Shown here: positions 1 to 10,584 of the stretch, piece after piece
How the letters are laid out: the number at the start of each line of letters is the position of its first letter
How positions within the stretch are numbered: the stretch's first letter is position 1
Origin: Paraglomus occultum
Lineage: Eukaryota; Glomeromycota; Glomeromycetes; Paraglomerales; Paraglomeraceae
Direction: 5' to 3'
NCBI GenBank assembly: GCA_910592205.1
Contig: CAJVPJ010000387.1
Coordinates: 1 to 26,468, forward strand
Length of the DNA: 26,468 nucleotides
The notes under the pieces: model-generated
The model's database searches: none
The model's input: the letters and a program-made list of their open reading frames with translations, nothing else
What the model was told of the DNA's origin: nothing
Program-made: the position numbers and the translations under genes

Positions 1-2924
1 AAAAATCGTGATCGGCATGCTGATCATCACTATTGACAACATTTCGAACCCCTGTACGGGGACATGTCCCATGACTGGTATACAATCACTTTACAGCTGT
101 CGAAACCCAAATGCAGGTATTAACATCTCTGAAATTGCCTGGCCTGGCGCGGCTGAGCTTGAGGATGATAATAATATAAACATGTACAATGCATGCAACC
201 ATTAGTATATGCAATCAATAATAGTGTTTGTAGCTGTTATTGTGATAAGAAAACTCTTATACATATGTCTTTACAACTAAAGATGAGGTTATAATTGCAA
301 ATTTAATTTTGAGTGTGATGTCTGGAACAGTATTCAGAGTAATAAATGGTTCCATTAACCATTTAAATTGTTTTTCTCATTTTAGATAAAAAACTGAACA
401 TACTAATACTGGTCCAAAGATAGATTAAAATTATACATATTAATATAGGATTATCCGAATATGAAAAGTTACAATTATAATGAACATGAAAAAACCATGC
501 ACTTCTTGGAGATAGGGCAATTGTGGTTGTTCTCAAAAAGAGAAGAGTTTGCTGAATTACGTAAAGCGTTTTAAGCTCTCTCTAGATTCGAACAAAATAG
601 CAATGAATGGCGGAGAAATAACCGCCAGCCGACGTCTTACAAAGAAAACGCGTACTAATAAAAAAGTTACATTTTACTATTGAGACCGTCATACGTCATT
701 GTCAGAAAACGAATCTCAATATTTTAGGAACTGGTCGCACTCAATTCGAAAACACTTGGCGACGAATATAATACTACGCGAAAATTGCAGAGCAAACTAG
801 CAGATGAGCATTCATGACAAAAGGTAAAGCTGACTATTGTAGCGTTGGCGCGACTGCCCATTATTAATATTATAGTTACGACTGAGCACAAAAACTTTAC
901 GCTTCCCATTCGATCAACAGGTAAGTAAGATTTATTATCTCAGTCCGCGCAAAGTGCATTTATTTGGTATTCAGTACGCACGAATTAATTACATTTCGAT
1001 AAACACAAAATTATAAGAAAAGGATTTAATGGTACACCGAACATAGTATTCAATGAAATTAACAAATTGAATAAAGGCGAAAAATGTTTAAACATTACTT
1101 GTGATAATGCAGGAGAAAAAAATGCCATCATTTAATTTTACCTATATTTAGTTATTGTAAAAGCATCGAATTAAATGTATAATATCTGAACACACTAAAT
1201 TAAGTGTAATAGTAATAGAAAACAGTAATATGTAGATTACGTAAATTGTATTGTTGAAGTTGTAAAAAAATTAAGCACGGATGAATTCAATAAAACTCGG
1301 TGCTATGCAATGAAACGGCTTTCAATACTTTGGATCTTAACTCTTGGTTGAAAATTTTTTTTACTCGGAAAATACAATGTTAGAAAAGCAAGAATTTCAG
1401 AAATTACCAAAGAAGTTTAATTAATTTTTATTCTAATACTAAGCCCTTTTCTCCTTTGGATTGAAATACGACAGTTCAAAAATTTACTAAATGTTTTCTT
1501 CAAAATTTTTTCAAAGTGTCTTGTTATTTTTATTTAGTTTCTTTTCATTGTTTGTAGTAACATAGTTTATTATGTCTTTTCACTTTTTTTTTATTTTTAT
1601 AACAATATAAATGTTTGTACAATTTATTTAATTTTGTATCTCAATTTAACTGTAACTTTTATAAAATATTAATAATATTTATTCTAACTTGAAAATGCTA
1701 AGCAAAACAAGTTGCTCCTTTCTGCTATCTTAGTTCGTAAAATAGTAGCAGCAGATTTTATCTGTCTCAAAATTTTCAATTAATAAATTTAATTTTTTCC
1801 ATTTTGGTTGTATTGTTACAATTTTCAAATATAATGCGTCCCGCAAGCTATGCCATCAATTAACGCCTGAAGGGCTAATTTAAACACATATTAAATTTTT
1901 TGACTTTTTATTTTGTTGCGTTTTTTAAAATAATTTATAATCATTGTTAATTAAAGCAAACATTTCCTGAGTCAGGAGTAAATTAGTGTCTTTCTTTTCT
2001 AAATAACTTTTTTGTTATTATAATCTATATATAATTTAAAAAAACTGGATGCTGCAAGGTGGACGGACATTGCATATTCGTGTTACAAAATTATCCAATA
2101 GATAACCATCACGTGTTCATCATTTCTTTGTTTACAACCGCGACGCCTAACATTTTTATTATTATGATTATGGATAACGTTAGCGAAGTAAAAGTATAAA
2201 TGTAAAATATAAAATAACCATGTCAACAAAGTGACAGGGTTATACACTAGTAATAACTTTATAATAACTACAGTGCGCGAAAAAGGGGTTTGAAATAAAA
2301 TGCGCGTCAAGTAACACTGAAATACGAGTCATAATCGAAAGAGTTATCCAACACGGTTTGTACATTCTACCCTTAAACCTTAAAAAACTTCGATAATATT
2401 ATTTTGTAATTTGCGTAATTCGCTTGTTTTGTTTACATCTTTTGTCTCTTCATTAAAACACAATGACAAAGCCTTTAATTGATCAAAATTGCAAAACGAT
2501 AACAACTCTATGGACAAATGATACTCACAATATCTACACTATACATGAATTAACGTCTATTTCGCTTACTACAGTATATAAATCGATACTTTTTTTCAAT
2601 AACACTTATAACTAAAATATTACTCGTAAAACATATGAAATATAAATCTCGCAAGCCTGATAAACTCGATAAACCAATATTTAGTAATAACAAGTTGGGC
2701 CCCAATAACCGATATTACGGATTAACAATACATGTATCGTAACTGGCTGAATTTGAAGAACCGATAAAAATAATGAAGACAGACAGCCACATCGGTTTTC
2801 CAAGGTTTGACTGCACTCTACCTCCACTAAACTTGGAAATATACTAAATAAGCATTATTCTGACTTTATTTCATAATTTGCAATATTGTTGAAGGCCGTT
2901 TCTCTTTTCACTTATAGACACAAG
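1..2924. other. AT-rich intergenic stretch, no supported gene
   Basis: I see no convincing gene here. All reading frames are short and lack recognisable motifs. A 65-codon frame at 8-205 could be the edge of an exon from a gene lying outside the window, but nothing identifies it. A short perfect inverted pair, GGCGG/CCGCC with an 8-nt loop, lies near 608-625. A strong splice-donor-like CAG|GTAAGT lies at about 917-924, preceded by a possible acceptor near 873. The coding pieces around them stay tiny and close quickly. From about 950 to 2750 the sequence is dominated by A/T runs. Confidence 0.5.
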
Positions 2925-3140
2925 AATGCGGACCTCAACTCGATTGAAATTTTATAGCAAATTTTAAAGACACAGTTTGAAAAACAAGTCCACGAAATAA
3001 ACAAACGGTCACAGTTGAGGTCTTTCGTGGAGTGGTTCAGAAAGAATGGGAAGAGATCGACCAAAGCACATACACTCCCCTGAACTAAAGTATCCGATGA
3101 GAGTTTTTTCGAGCTTATGCAAAATCCAGTATGACTATCA
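2925..3140 (+). pseudogene. Tc1/mariner transposase C-terminal relic
   Basis: Read on the plus strand, 2925-2948 gives NADLNSIE, which matches the SPDLNPIE block around the catalytic D/E of Tc1/mariner DDE transposases. An in-frame stop (TAG at about 2955) follows. The frame then resumes as a charged helical stretch (QILKTQFEKQVHEINKRSQ). After a frame change it continues as KEWEEIDQSTY, typical of the tail of these transposases. At least two stops and one frameshift make it non-functional. It abuts the left inverted arm of the repeat element at 3144. The family assignment rests on motif recall, without a database search. Confidence 0.55.
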
Positions 3141-3143
3141 ATA

Positions 3144-3187
3144 TTGTGGCTTAGCTTTTCACAAATCTGCATGTAAATTTTGAAGTG
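3144..3187 (+). repeat. Left arm of 44-bp perfect inverted repeat (Tc1-like TIR)
   Basis: This block is the exact reverse complement of 4025-4068 over 44 bases. Weaker similarity continues inward: GGCAATTGC at 3222-3230 pairs with its complement at 3981-3989, and GACTCC near 3253 has a counterpart near 3957. Similarity also extends outward a little (AATCCAGTAT near 3123-3132). The pair looks like the subterminal or terminal inverted repeats of a Tc1/mariner-type element of about 0.9-1.0 kb whose interior carries a transposase N-terminal relic. Confidence 0.8.
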
Positions 3188-3538
3188 TTCAGCTTTCTTG
3201 AACTATAATTATTAAATAAAAGGCAATTGCGATTAAAATCAATTTTGCCTTATGACTCCCAAAAATTTATATAAAAGAAGAAATTAAACCGTAAATTTTT
3301 TAGACATACCTAAATAAATAAATTGGGTTATTATTATAAACCAAATACAAACATGTGTTTTATTCAACTTTTTTGTCATTTTTTTTGTATAAAAATAATT
3401 AAATAAAAAAGTAAAATTTGTGTTGGTTTGTTTTGTTTTATCGCGCCAAATTGTTATCCTTATGATAAATGAAAGGATAGGCCTGCGGGTACAAAAACGC
3501 GTACACACATACGAGCATTTTTATTATCGTCTAAAAGT

Positions 3539-3640
3539 TTGGAATTGACAGAAGCTGATCGAAGAAAAATTTTAGGTCTTAGAACAGTTGGAAGCAGCAT
3601 TTCAAAAATATATAAGACATTTAAATTCCGCCATCCACTG
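3539..3640 (+). pseudogene. Tc1/mariner transposase N-terminal helix-turn-helix relic
   Basis: Translation from 3542 gives ELTEADRRKILGLRTVGSSI followed by SKIYKTFKF. This has the layout of the N-terminal DNA-binding helix-turn-helix of Tc1-like transposases (a charged LT...R..I..L start, then a G.SI..I recognition helix). The frame is interrupted by the miniature element at 3649-3801. Right after the second copy of the flanking 9-bp repeat a Tc1-like continuation (TVQNTI in another frame) can be read, so the host gene was split by that insertion. No catalytic core remains between here and the right arm. Confidence 0.5.
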
Positions 3641-3648
3641 TACAGAAT

Positions 3649-3801
3649 GGGAGCCGTTCACTTGCCCGACAGTTACTTGCCCGACAGTCATTTGCCCGAC
3701 AAATATTTACCAGCATTATTTCAAATTTATCCTTTTTTGGTAAATTTTTGTCGGGCAAATGATTGTCGGGCAAGTGACTGTCGGGCAAATGACCCGGACC
3801 C
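3649..3801. mobile_element. 153-bp miniature inverted-repeat element with 9-bp target duplication
   Basis: The 9-mer GTACAGAAT occurs at 3640-3648 and again at 3802-3810, immediately flanking this segment. The ends are imperfect inverted repeats (left GGGAGCCGTTCACTTGCC; right, read in reverse complement, GGGTCCGGGTCATTTGCC). Each arm holds three copies of TTGCCCGACA at about 14-nt spacing, inverted relative to the other arm, around a short AT-rich loop. A 9-bp target duplication and G-starting ends are typical of Mutator-like (MULE) non-autonomous elements. The superfamily is inferred from those two features alone. Confidence 0.75.
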
Positions 3802-4024
3802 GTACAGAATACCATTGTTTACATGAACTCTGATAATTAAAAAGTATCACGGAATAATCACTAATTCCTCATCAAACATATTCCAATTTGATTAAGAGCA
3901 TACCAAGACAGTTTGAGGCAAGTATTGATGGGCAACTCGGTACTAAATGTTTAGAGTCAAATATCGGCTAAATTTTATTTGCAATTGCCTTTTGTTTAAT
4001 AATTTATAGTTCAAGCAAGCTAAG

Positions 4025-4068
4025 CACTTCAAAATTTACATGCAGATTTGTGAAAAGCTAAGCCACAA
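4025..4068 (-). repeat. Right arm of 44-bp perfect inverted repeat (Tc1-like TIR)
   Basis: Exact reverse complement of 3144-3187. Together the two arms bound a roughly 925-bp segment containing the transposase N-terminal relic and the nested miniature element. The outer boundary to the right is not sharp. A weakly similar AATCCAGTAT-type block, inverted, lies near 4093-4104. Confidence 0.8.
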
Positions 4069-4104
4069 AGTAATATATCATAGCATAGCTATACTGGATT
4101 ATAC

Positions 4105-5294
4105 GACGAAAAATTCAACATTTTTATTTAACAAAACGTCGTTTTGAAATCATAGTTTCTCGACAAATAAAGCCATTACTGCATCTACAATATTAAATGT
4201 TTATCTTCGAGAACAACCCCAAGGAAAAAGACTATTGAGGCAATCTAATGACGAAGAAAAAAAGAAACCGCAAACCACTCAGATGGGGGAAATGAAAATG
4301 AAGAAATAGATAATATTAAATATGTAATTTTATTAGTAATAATGGCTTTGGATTTTTCGAGGTCTTTATTAGGCACATGGTTTTGTGTGTTTTTTATTAA
4401 GCACAGCTAAGGTAAACCTCCAAAGATGGGTTTATTCGGCACATGGGTGACCTTTAATTTATAATAATGGCTTTGGGTCCGAGTAGATTTCCTCCCATGC
4501 AATCACTCTGGTGCTTTTACTACTACTTATATATGATGCATTTGTAAACCAAATTATTGTTACGTTGTTACAATTGTATCAAATTAGCGAAATGTAAATC
4601 AAGGCTCAGTGAATGCACTCAAACAATCCCTTATCAACAACTCAAAACTATAAAGAATGTTACTGTATTCTCTTACTTTCTTCTAATTCTCGTAATTTAT
4701 CAAAGTTGGTATCAATTTCGTTTATTTTCCGTTCTTCTTGATAACTTTCATCAGTGATCTTCTCTTTATCAAGATATTTTTCGAGAATTTCGGCATGATT
4801 TAATATGGAGCAGTTTTTCTCTCTGAGTTTTTTTAAATACTTCTCTTGGGTTCCATGTACATGGTAGATTTGATTTAAATTAGCTTCATACATACAGATA
4901 GACTCATATCAAATATTAATATATTACTGTTATGATGGTACTAAGTTAATAATGCACTAACACAATTAAAATTTTATCCATGAAAGCTAAAAAACAGTCC
5001 ACTCTAGCCAATTACAATTCCAAATCAAAGCTAAAGACATAGTAACATAAACAGTCAAACGTTTCCCAGTTATAATGCTAACAGATAAACATACCATTGT
5101 CAAACCTTTTCGGGCACCCCCATTATACATTATTTGTATAATAACAATTATAACAATTATTATTATTATAATAATGAAAATAAAAAATTACTGAACCCTG
5201 AAACGACACGTGTTACTAAATACGTTCTCGTACAAACCCCTGAAATGTCTTTAAACGCCAGAATCTCCCAGCTCGCTTTTTCTCGTAAAAGACC
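4105..5294. other. Repeat-edge and intergenic stretch upstream of the BAR-domain gene
   Basis: A 48-codon open stretch at about 4170-4310 (plus strand, lysine/glutamine-rich) has no recognisable domain and may belong to the decayed transposon. A 15-bp direct repeat, TAATAATGGCTTTGG, lies at 4337-4351 and 4462-4476. Between the two copies the word TTATT[A/C]GGCACATGG recurs (4367 and 4429 areas), which hints at another small insertion. From 4900 to 5294 I see only AT-rich sequence that should include the promoter of the following gene. Confidence 0.4.
4660..4893 (-). CDS. Possible small coiled-coil ORF (hypothetical)
   Basis: This is an ATG-initiated 77-codon frame on the minus strand, rich in Glu, Lys, Leu and Ile. 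It shows heptad-like spacing from about residue 15 to the end (KYLKKLREKNC..., EILEKYLDKEK, DTNFDKLRELEE), consistent with a helical or coiled-coil protein. A GTAAGA donor-like site sits within the last codons, so it may be a first exon. I could not find a convincing partner exon downstream. I do not recognise the family. It could equally be a chance frame or a remnant linked to the nearby transposon. Confidence 0.25.
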   Translation of the reverse strand: MYEANLNQIYHVHGTQEKYLKKLREKNCSILNHAEILEKYLDKEKITDESYQEERKINEIDTNFDKLRELEESKRIQ

Positions 5295-7030
5295 ATGTAC
5301 AAGTTCTCAGCACCAAACTCGCCTGGTCTGTCGCCCACTCTGTCAGCACGAACAACAACTTCATATGCGCCGTCTATTCGAACGATTGATATATTCGACC
5401 CTGTTGTCGTGTTATCCCGTGCTGACATTAGGGCTTCGATCGACGCTTATGAGCAATTGCTTAGTGCAGCCAAAATTTACCGAAATCAGTTGATTGCCTT
5501 GTCACAGGCTACTGCTGGATTCGGTCAAGCGCTGGAGCGAATGGCCCGATGTAAAGGCGCGCTAGAAGCTGGTTTGTTCTTATATATTATTCTATTGTCC
5601 AGCGCAAAGCATGCGGTTACTTACCATGTATCAACTTGTGCATTTTAGGTCCTGGATTGCAAGCAGCTGCAGGATTACATTACTTGATGTCGAACCATCA
5701 ACAGGTTCTGGTAAGCATAAGAGGTTACCATTTTTTCTTAACGTGCAGGTTGTTAATCCGTCTCTTTCTTAGAGTGATTCATTTTATAAGAAATTTGAGA
5801 TACCGTTGTTGGAAAATCTGGATGCACACAAAGCAGCGATTATTGCAAACGAGGAAAGTTATGATAAGACTCTAGTCGAGATGAGCAAAAAGATTAAAGA
5901 GACTGAAGCAGAGAATTTACGAATTGGTAGAAGGAAACAGAGGGGTAATATTTCATGTCAAGTATGAAGTGGCGATGGTTTGCTGCTATATCAATCTTTA
6001 TTGACCGTTCTTTAATTTTCATTCTATTACGATAGATCTTTCTCAATTTAGAAAGGTTTGGCCTCTTTTTTCTTGTTAATGTTTACATTTCTGAATATCC
6101 ATAGCATCGTTTTACATCTAAGGAATTTGATTAATTTGGAATATCTGAATATTATGCTCTATGTTATAGGCTTTGAGAGATTTAACCCAACAAGTGGAGC
6201 AACTGGATATACTCAAGAGTGAATATTATCACCAGACTCTTGAACAAGAGCAGAATAATTTAAATTTTATTCTATCCAAGGTTGCAACCATTGTTCGCGC
6301 TGAAGTTGATATTCACGAAAGAGTATACACAAAAGGATTGGCCGACCCATTACTGGAAGCTGTAAGTATCTTTGCAAGTGAGCACGCAAATATAATTAAT
6401 ATATTGCAGTCTTGTTATTTTGATCTTATATTTTACTCATTGACTGTCACTTCTTAGATGACATCTCAAGGTCCAGACCCATTTAGCGCACATCCCGAAT
6501 CATCGGAAATTTTTACTGTACTCCCAGCTCCAATTATTAATAATCTGGCGCCGGAAATAAATAATATAGCAGACTTTTCAACCGAGGAAAACTTTTATGC
6601 AGTCCGCGCTCATGCGCAACTTCCTACAAATCAAGAAGATAAACATATAATGACACGTGATCAATTACTTAATGGGGTGACGAATAATCAGTCTACTTCA
6701 AATTCAAGTGGATACGAACCAAATGCAACTGCTATCAGTATCAAACTCCCAACAGAATCAGATACTTTATCAACAAATCAGCGTTCTACACAATTAAAGC
6801 AACAACTTGACTATATACCAGAGGATGCAGAGATTTCACATAGTTTAGAAAATAACCATGCGGTGCCTATTGCACCAAATAACGATAGCAGCCAAACGTT
6901 GGAAGCGAAGGATTCGGAGAGTGACATGACTCCAAAAGATAACACGATACTGAGTATCAATTTAGAATCAACTTCTACAGCAAGTATGGAACAATCTACG
7001 TCAAATCAACTGACTACAGTTGAAGAATGA
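5295..7030 (+). CDS. Ivy1-like BAR-domain phospholipid-binding protein
   Basis: Proposed exons are 5295-5571, 5649-5710, 5773-5944, 6036-6055, 6170-6361 and 6458-7030. They sum to 1296 nt, encoding 431 aa. The N-terminal half (about residues 30-240) contains VVVLSRADIRASIDAYEQLL, a FGQALERMARCKGA motif and a long helical stretch (DLTQQVEQLDILKSEYYHQT). This resembles the BAR/I-BAR-like region of yeast Ivy1 and its fungal relatives. In yeast, Ivy1 binds phosphoinositides and the Rab Ypt7 at the vacuole; I infer a similar membrane role. The C-terminal half (from about residue 241, last exon) is Ser/Thr/Asn-rich and probably disordered. The fourth exon is only 20 nt (DLSQFRK with its flanking base). 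Without it the phases fail or a weak insertion is needed. All junctions are GT..AG. The yeast family member is about 450 aa, so the length fits. Family call from recall; splicing unverified. Confidence 0.75.
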
Positions 7031-8059
7031 GTTTGTAATTATTTATCATGAAAACTTATCAATAGCTTTGTTAGAATATTCATTGACATTTTATTTAAAT
7101 TTAATAAATTGACAAACAGCATGTTGTGTATTATGTACCTGTAACTTTACAGAAAGCGTCATTGATGTATCAACTAATTATAGTCGCTAGAACGTCTTCT
7201 CACACTTTCGATATGCCGCGGGACCAACACATTCAGTAATGACCTTGGGTTTGCGGCATAGGTCCAGATCTGGAATGAATTTAGGCAGCAGACAGCATCG
7301 AGGTTTAAATCGTGCCAATATATAGAAGCAACCTCTTCACTTATAATACTGGGGATTTGTATTAGATAAATTTTATTTATGGTAAAAAAACATGATTTTA
7401 TCTCTAATAGTAATCCATTATTCACGTACTCTTGTATATAGTTTGCATGAATCTGCATATGAATTTGGCAGAATGGTTGTCTTTTAGACAATAAAATAAT
7501 AATAGAAACGGTCGATTGCTTTGCTTTTTGAACATTTCTGCAGAGCACTTATTACCCAAAATAATTTATTTTCATAAAGAATTATGTATTGCACGTAAAG
7601 ACTAGGTCATAGAACATCCGCAAGTTGGAATAACAACTTAATAAAGCAGAGGCTTTGCCAGAGTGTATTGTGGCAACAAAGGTCGCGTGTTTTCACATTA
7701 CAGCATAGTTTCAAAGATTAAAAGCTATTCCATTACCATTCCGTTTCATGAACGAAATACGCGTGATATCTGTACCCAGTCTGATCTCATAAAATTTCTA
7801 ATTAAAATCACATACAGTATGGTCATTAGTCTTATTATTAAGACAGATCTTGTAAACGAAATAACTCGGATTTTGTTGATGCAAACACCATCAATCGAAG
7901 GTAAATGACCATATACAAACGCGTTTATTGATTTACGGAACGAATAAAACTCTGTTTGCAAACCACCATATTTTTTTATAGTATCAACTTGAACTCGTTA
8001 AATAAATAAAAATATATGACTATGAATGAGAGAGTTTTTCGTTGATATTTATGATGGTG
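7031..8059. other. Convergent intergenic region
   Basis: This region lies between the 3' ends of the plus-strand BAR-domain gene and the minus-strand membrane-protein gene. A 124-codon frame on the minus strand (7174-7548) starts at GTG, lacks an ATG, and shows no recognisable motif; I regard it as fortuitous. No repeats or RNA genes stand out. Confidence 0.4.
7103..7108 (+). terminator. Polyadenylation signal AATAAA for the BAR-domain gene
   Basis: Canonical AATAAA about 75 nt after the stop codon at 7028-7030, in an AT-rich 3' region. Position is suitable for 3' end formation; no experimental evidence. Confidence 0.4.
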
Positions 8060-9333
8060 CTACAAAAAAAATGCCATTCTCATAGTCGCAAATGCGAGTA
8101 CGAATGCAAAAAGAGTAACCAAGATAACTTTGCCTCGTGAAGTATCTGGCAGATAGATCCGTTTTTGTACATTTACTCCAGTGCAATGTGTGTCCAAGTA
8201 GATATAAAATGCAAGTAAGGGGAATGTCGTGCAATAACTCAGTTGGAATATATAAAACCTAAGAATCAACAACGCATTTTCGTAATCAGTGAGTATGCAA
8301 CATATTTTAAGAATAGATAAATAACAACGGTAACATCAATTCTATTGACAATATCTATCAAAGACAAAATCCAATTACTTACGCGGCAGCACTATCGATC
8401 CAAACAGAGTTTGCAATGTTACCAATAACGTGAATAAATGACCCAAGTACCAATAAAAGTAATTGGTGAGGATGCTCCACTATTTGAGGATAAAACTCGT
8501 CATTCGGGTTGTTGACAGCAGGCGGTAAAGCAAAAGGAATCTGCGCGGATGGTTCACTCCCGAGGTATTTACGAGTTGTCAGATAAACTCGCGTAAATTG
8601 AAGCCAAACTGCCCAATCTGTGCAAAGACCTGCGTGGCAAGGTATAGCAAGTCAGTAAACGTTCTAAACACTGACCCGAATCATTTACGTATTCCACCAA
8701 CCTTGTATTTTGAAATAGATTCCATCGTTTGGCCAGTCCAACCAAATGTTAAACACTGCCGTGACAATCACATACAATCCCATCCACACGAAGAACCAAT
8801 TGTTCTTAATCTTTCCATTATTATGCAACACCAGTAGGATTGCGATTTCCAACATATTATGCAGTAATCCCCACACGGACCAGATCTTTCCCACATCAAG
8901 AATGAAATATGCGATTGCGGCAATAAAGGTCATAAATATATACATTGAGATCAACTGATTGAACAGTGTGGTTGGAATGGACACTCCGTTTTTGTAGAAA
9001 TAAGAGACATGTTTTGTTGAAAGATTATCATTGTATGTCCATTTTATGCACAGATAGCCAAAGACTCCCATTAACGTTATGGAAAGGAGCGTGAATGAAT
9101 CGCCCTTTTGTTGATCAAAATCTTTCAACGATTGGAAATAGAGTTAGTCACGGAGTTTCATTTGTTTGAATTACTACTGGGTTTTTACCGATTATTTCTG
9201 GATGCCATGCCAAATATCCGGTCCATCGTGAACGAGCTTGTTTAGGAACAACGAACTCCCTCGGGAAACTTAGCAGTATACATACTAACAATAATGAGAT
9301 TACAACGATAGAAAACCAAGACTTGCAAGACAT
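8060..9333 (-). CDS. Polytopic membrane protein of unknown family
   Basis: Proposed minus-strand exons are 9333-9189, 9121-8702, 8629-8383 and 8258-8060, totalling 1011 nt and 336 aa. All junctions are GT..AG with matching phases. The protein begins with an N-terminal hydrophobic segment (residues about 7-22, possibly a signal anchor). About seven further hydrophobic helices follow, including FTLLSITLMGVFGYLCIKW, a segment around LISMYIFMTFIAAIAYFIL, WFFVWMGLYVIVTAVFNIWL, LLLLVLGSFIHVIGNI, and a last one ending at the C-terminus (VILVTLFAFVLAFATM). Polar loops are rich in Trp and Tyr, and a proline-rich loop (QIPFALPPAVNNP) lies before the sixth helix. I do not recognise the family; it is likely an integral protein of an intracellular membrane or the plasma membrane. 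Exon 3 reads open only in the predicted phase, which supports the model. Confidence 0.65.
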
Positions 9334-9893
9334 TTCCTTAATAGTAGTGTATTTTCACTGCAAACGCAAGATGTTGTTGCTTTGATGGTTGATAATTAAA
9401 TGTGTTGCGGCTCAGTTGTTGTATATATTAATATAGTAATAACAATCAACATGTTCCATTGTCATTTACTGTAATAGCAACAGAAACGCAGATCTCCATT
9501 GATAACTGATAATCTACGATTGTGTGTGCGTTATTGCCCATATTGCGACGTGCAGAACGTAAACAATCAAATTTTTGTTTTTGCAACCAATTATATATCT
9601 TATTTCGTGACAATGTTAAAAAATGTTCTGACTAAAACTGGAAACACATTTTGTTCCGATATCATCACATAAACAATGTTAATAATTGGCGTGATAATAG
9701 AAAACATGCCTATTTCGTATATTATTCGTTGTTATTTAGACATCACATTTAGTCCAATAGTTGAGGCTGCGAACAATGGAAGTATACTGGAGAAAACGTG
9801 ACTTGGTTGTGCTAATTTGTCAATTGTAATCACATGATTCAAAGGTCATTTGTGACCCTACCAATTGTAGGTTGCTAACCATTACCGATCATT
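9334..9893. other. Upstream region of the membrane-protein gene
   Basis: Non-coding, AT-rich. On the minus strand a TATATA-containing block at about 9420-9433 lies roughly 90 nt before the ATG at 9333 and could be its TATA element. Nothing else is supported. Confidence 0.35.
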
Positions 9894-10318
9894 TTAAGCT
9901 TGAGACAACAAAAAAGAAACAATGGCAGATTGAGATATATCAGGGTGAATAGTCATTATGATAAATATGTCCAAACTACATACGAACCGTTTCCCAATGA
10001 CAGCTGCCTCTTTACAACAATGCAATTTCAACATGTTGCCCGGACGTTCTAATCGAAAGAATTCAAGCCAAAGTATCGCTATACAGAATTTCTCGAAAAC
10101 GTAGAAACCTTGTTTTGATGCGGTTAACGAACTCGCTGTGAATAAACTTTCCTCATGATAAATATGGTTACAGAAAAGTCCCTGGAATTAAATTGTACGA
10201 TTAGATGAGCACAATACTCACCTTTGCCGTTACCCAATTGATCATTGTCGATCATATGATTAATGATCTGCGTGAAGTAGTCATTCGCAAAAGCAGCATA
10301 CCGAGCTAAAAACGGCAT
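9894..10318 (-). CDS. Possible small two-exon gene (hypothetical, 112 aa)
   Basis: The first exon, 10318-10222, starts with ATG (MPFLARYAAFANDYFTQIIN...) and ends at a near-consensus donor (AAAG|GTGAGT). An 86-nt intron with acceptor CACAG leads to 10135-9894, which stays open for 80 codons in exactly the required phase and ends in TAA. Conceptual length is 112 aa. The protein has a hydrophobic C-terminal third and contains no motif I recognise. It is divergently oriented from the DEK-like gene (267 nt between start codons) and in tandem with the membrane-protein gene. The support is a good donor, a typical intron length and a long open second exon; similarity is lacking. A GTATGT inside exon 2 could be a further donor, so the 3' end is uncertain. 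Confidence 0.35.
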
Positions 10319-10463
10319 ATATATATATCGAAAACTACTTTACCAGATACAGGGGTGTTTATAAGTTTTGGACCGTCCAATTGAAACCACTATACTGCTC
10401 GTTTCTTCGCTCTGTTAGTCGGCAATTAGGAACTAATTTTTGTTCTATGGTAACACTACTGTA

Positions 10464-10473
10464 ATCACGTGAT
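10464..10473. promoter_or_regulatory. Palindromic ATCACGTGAT (CACGTG E-box) in a divergent promoter
   Basis: The perfect 10-bp palindrome ATCACGTGAT contains a CACGTG core, the site bound by bHLH factors such as Cbf1 in fungi. It lies between the divergent starts at 10318 (minus, hypothetical) and 10585 (plus, DEK-like gene), about 110 nt upstream of the latter. Function is inferred from motif and position only. Confidence 0.35.
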
Positions 10474-10584
10474 GATCTTCGGTTTCGTGAAGCTAACATG
10501 AAAAATCCACGATCGACACATTTTAACATTTGATCTATCCCTACATATTCTCATTACACTTTTGGTCTTTAATAATCAACTAGA

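Noticed and set aside
42-62. GGGGTTCGAAATG on the minus strand, B-box-like
   Set aside because: No matching A box or cloverleaf at the right distance, so not a tRNA.
825-918. Possible tiny exons (ATGACAAAAG joined to 873-918) before a strong GTAAGT donor
   Set aside because: The frame closes within a few codons after the next plausible acceptor, so no gene can be supported.
7174-7548. 124-codon minus-strand open frame
   Set aside because: No ATG near its start, no recognisable motif, no good splice partners; lies in a convergent intergenic region.
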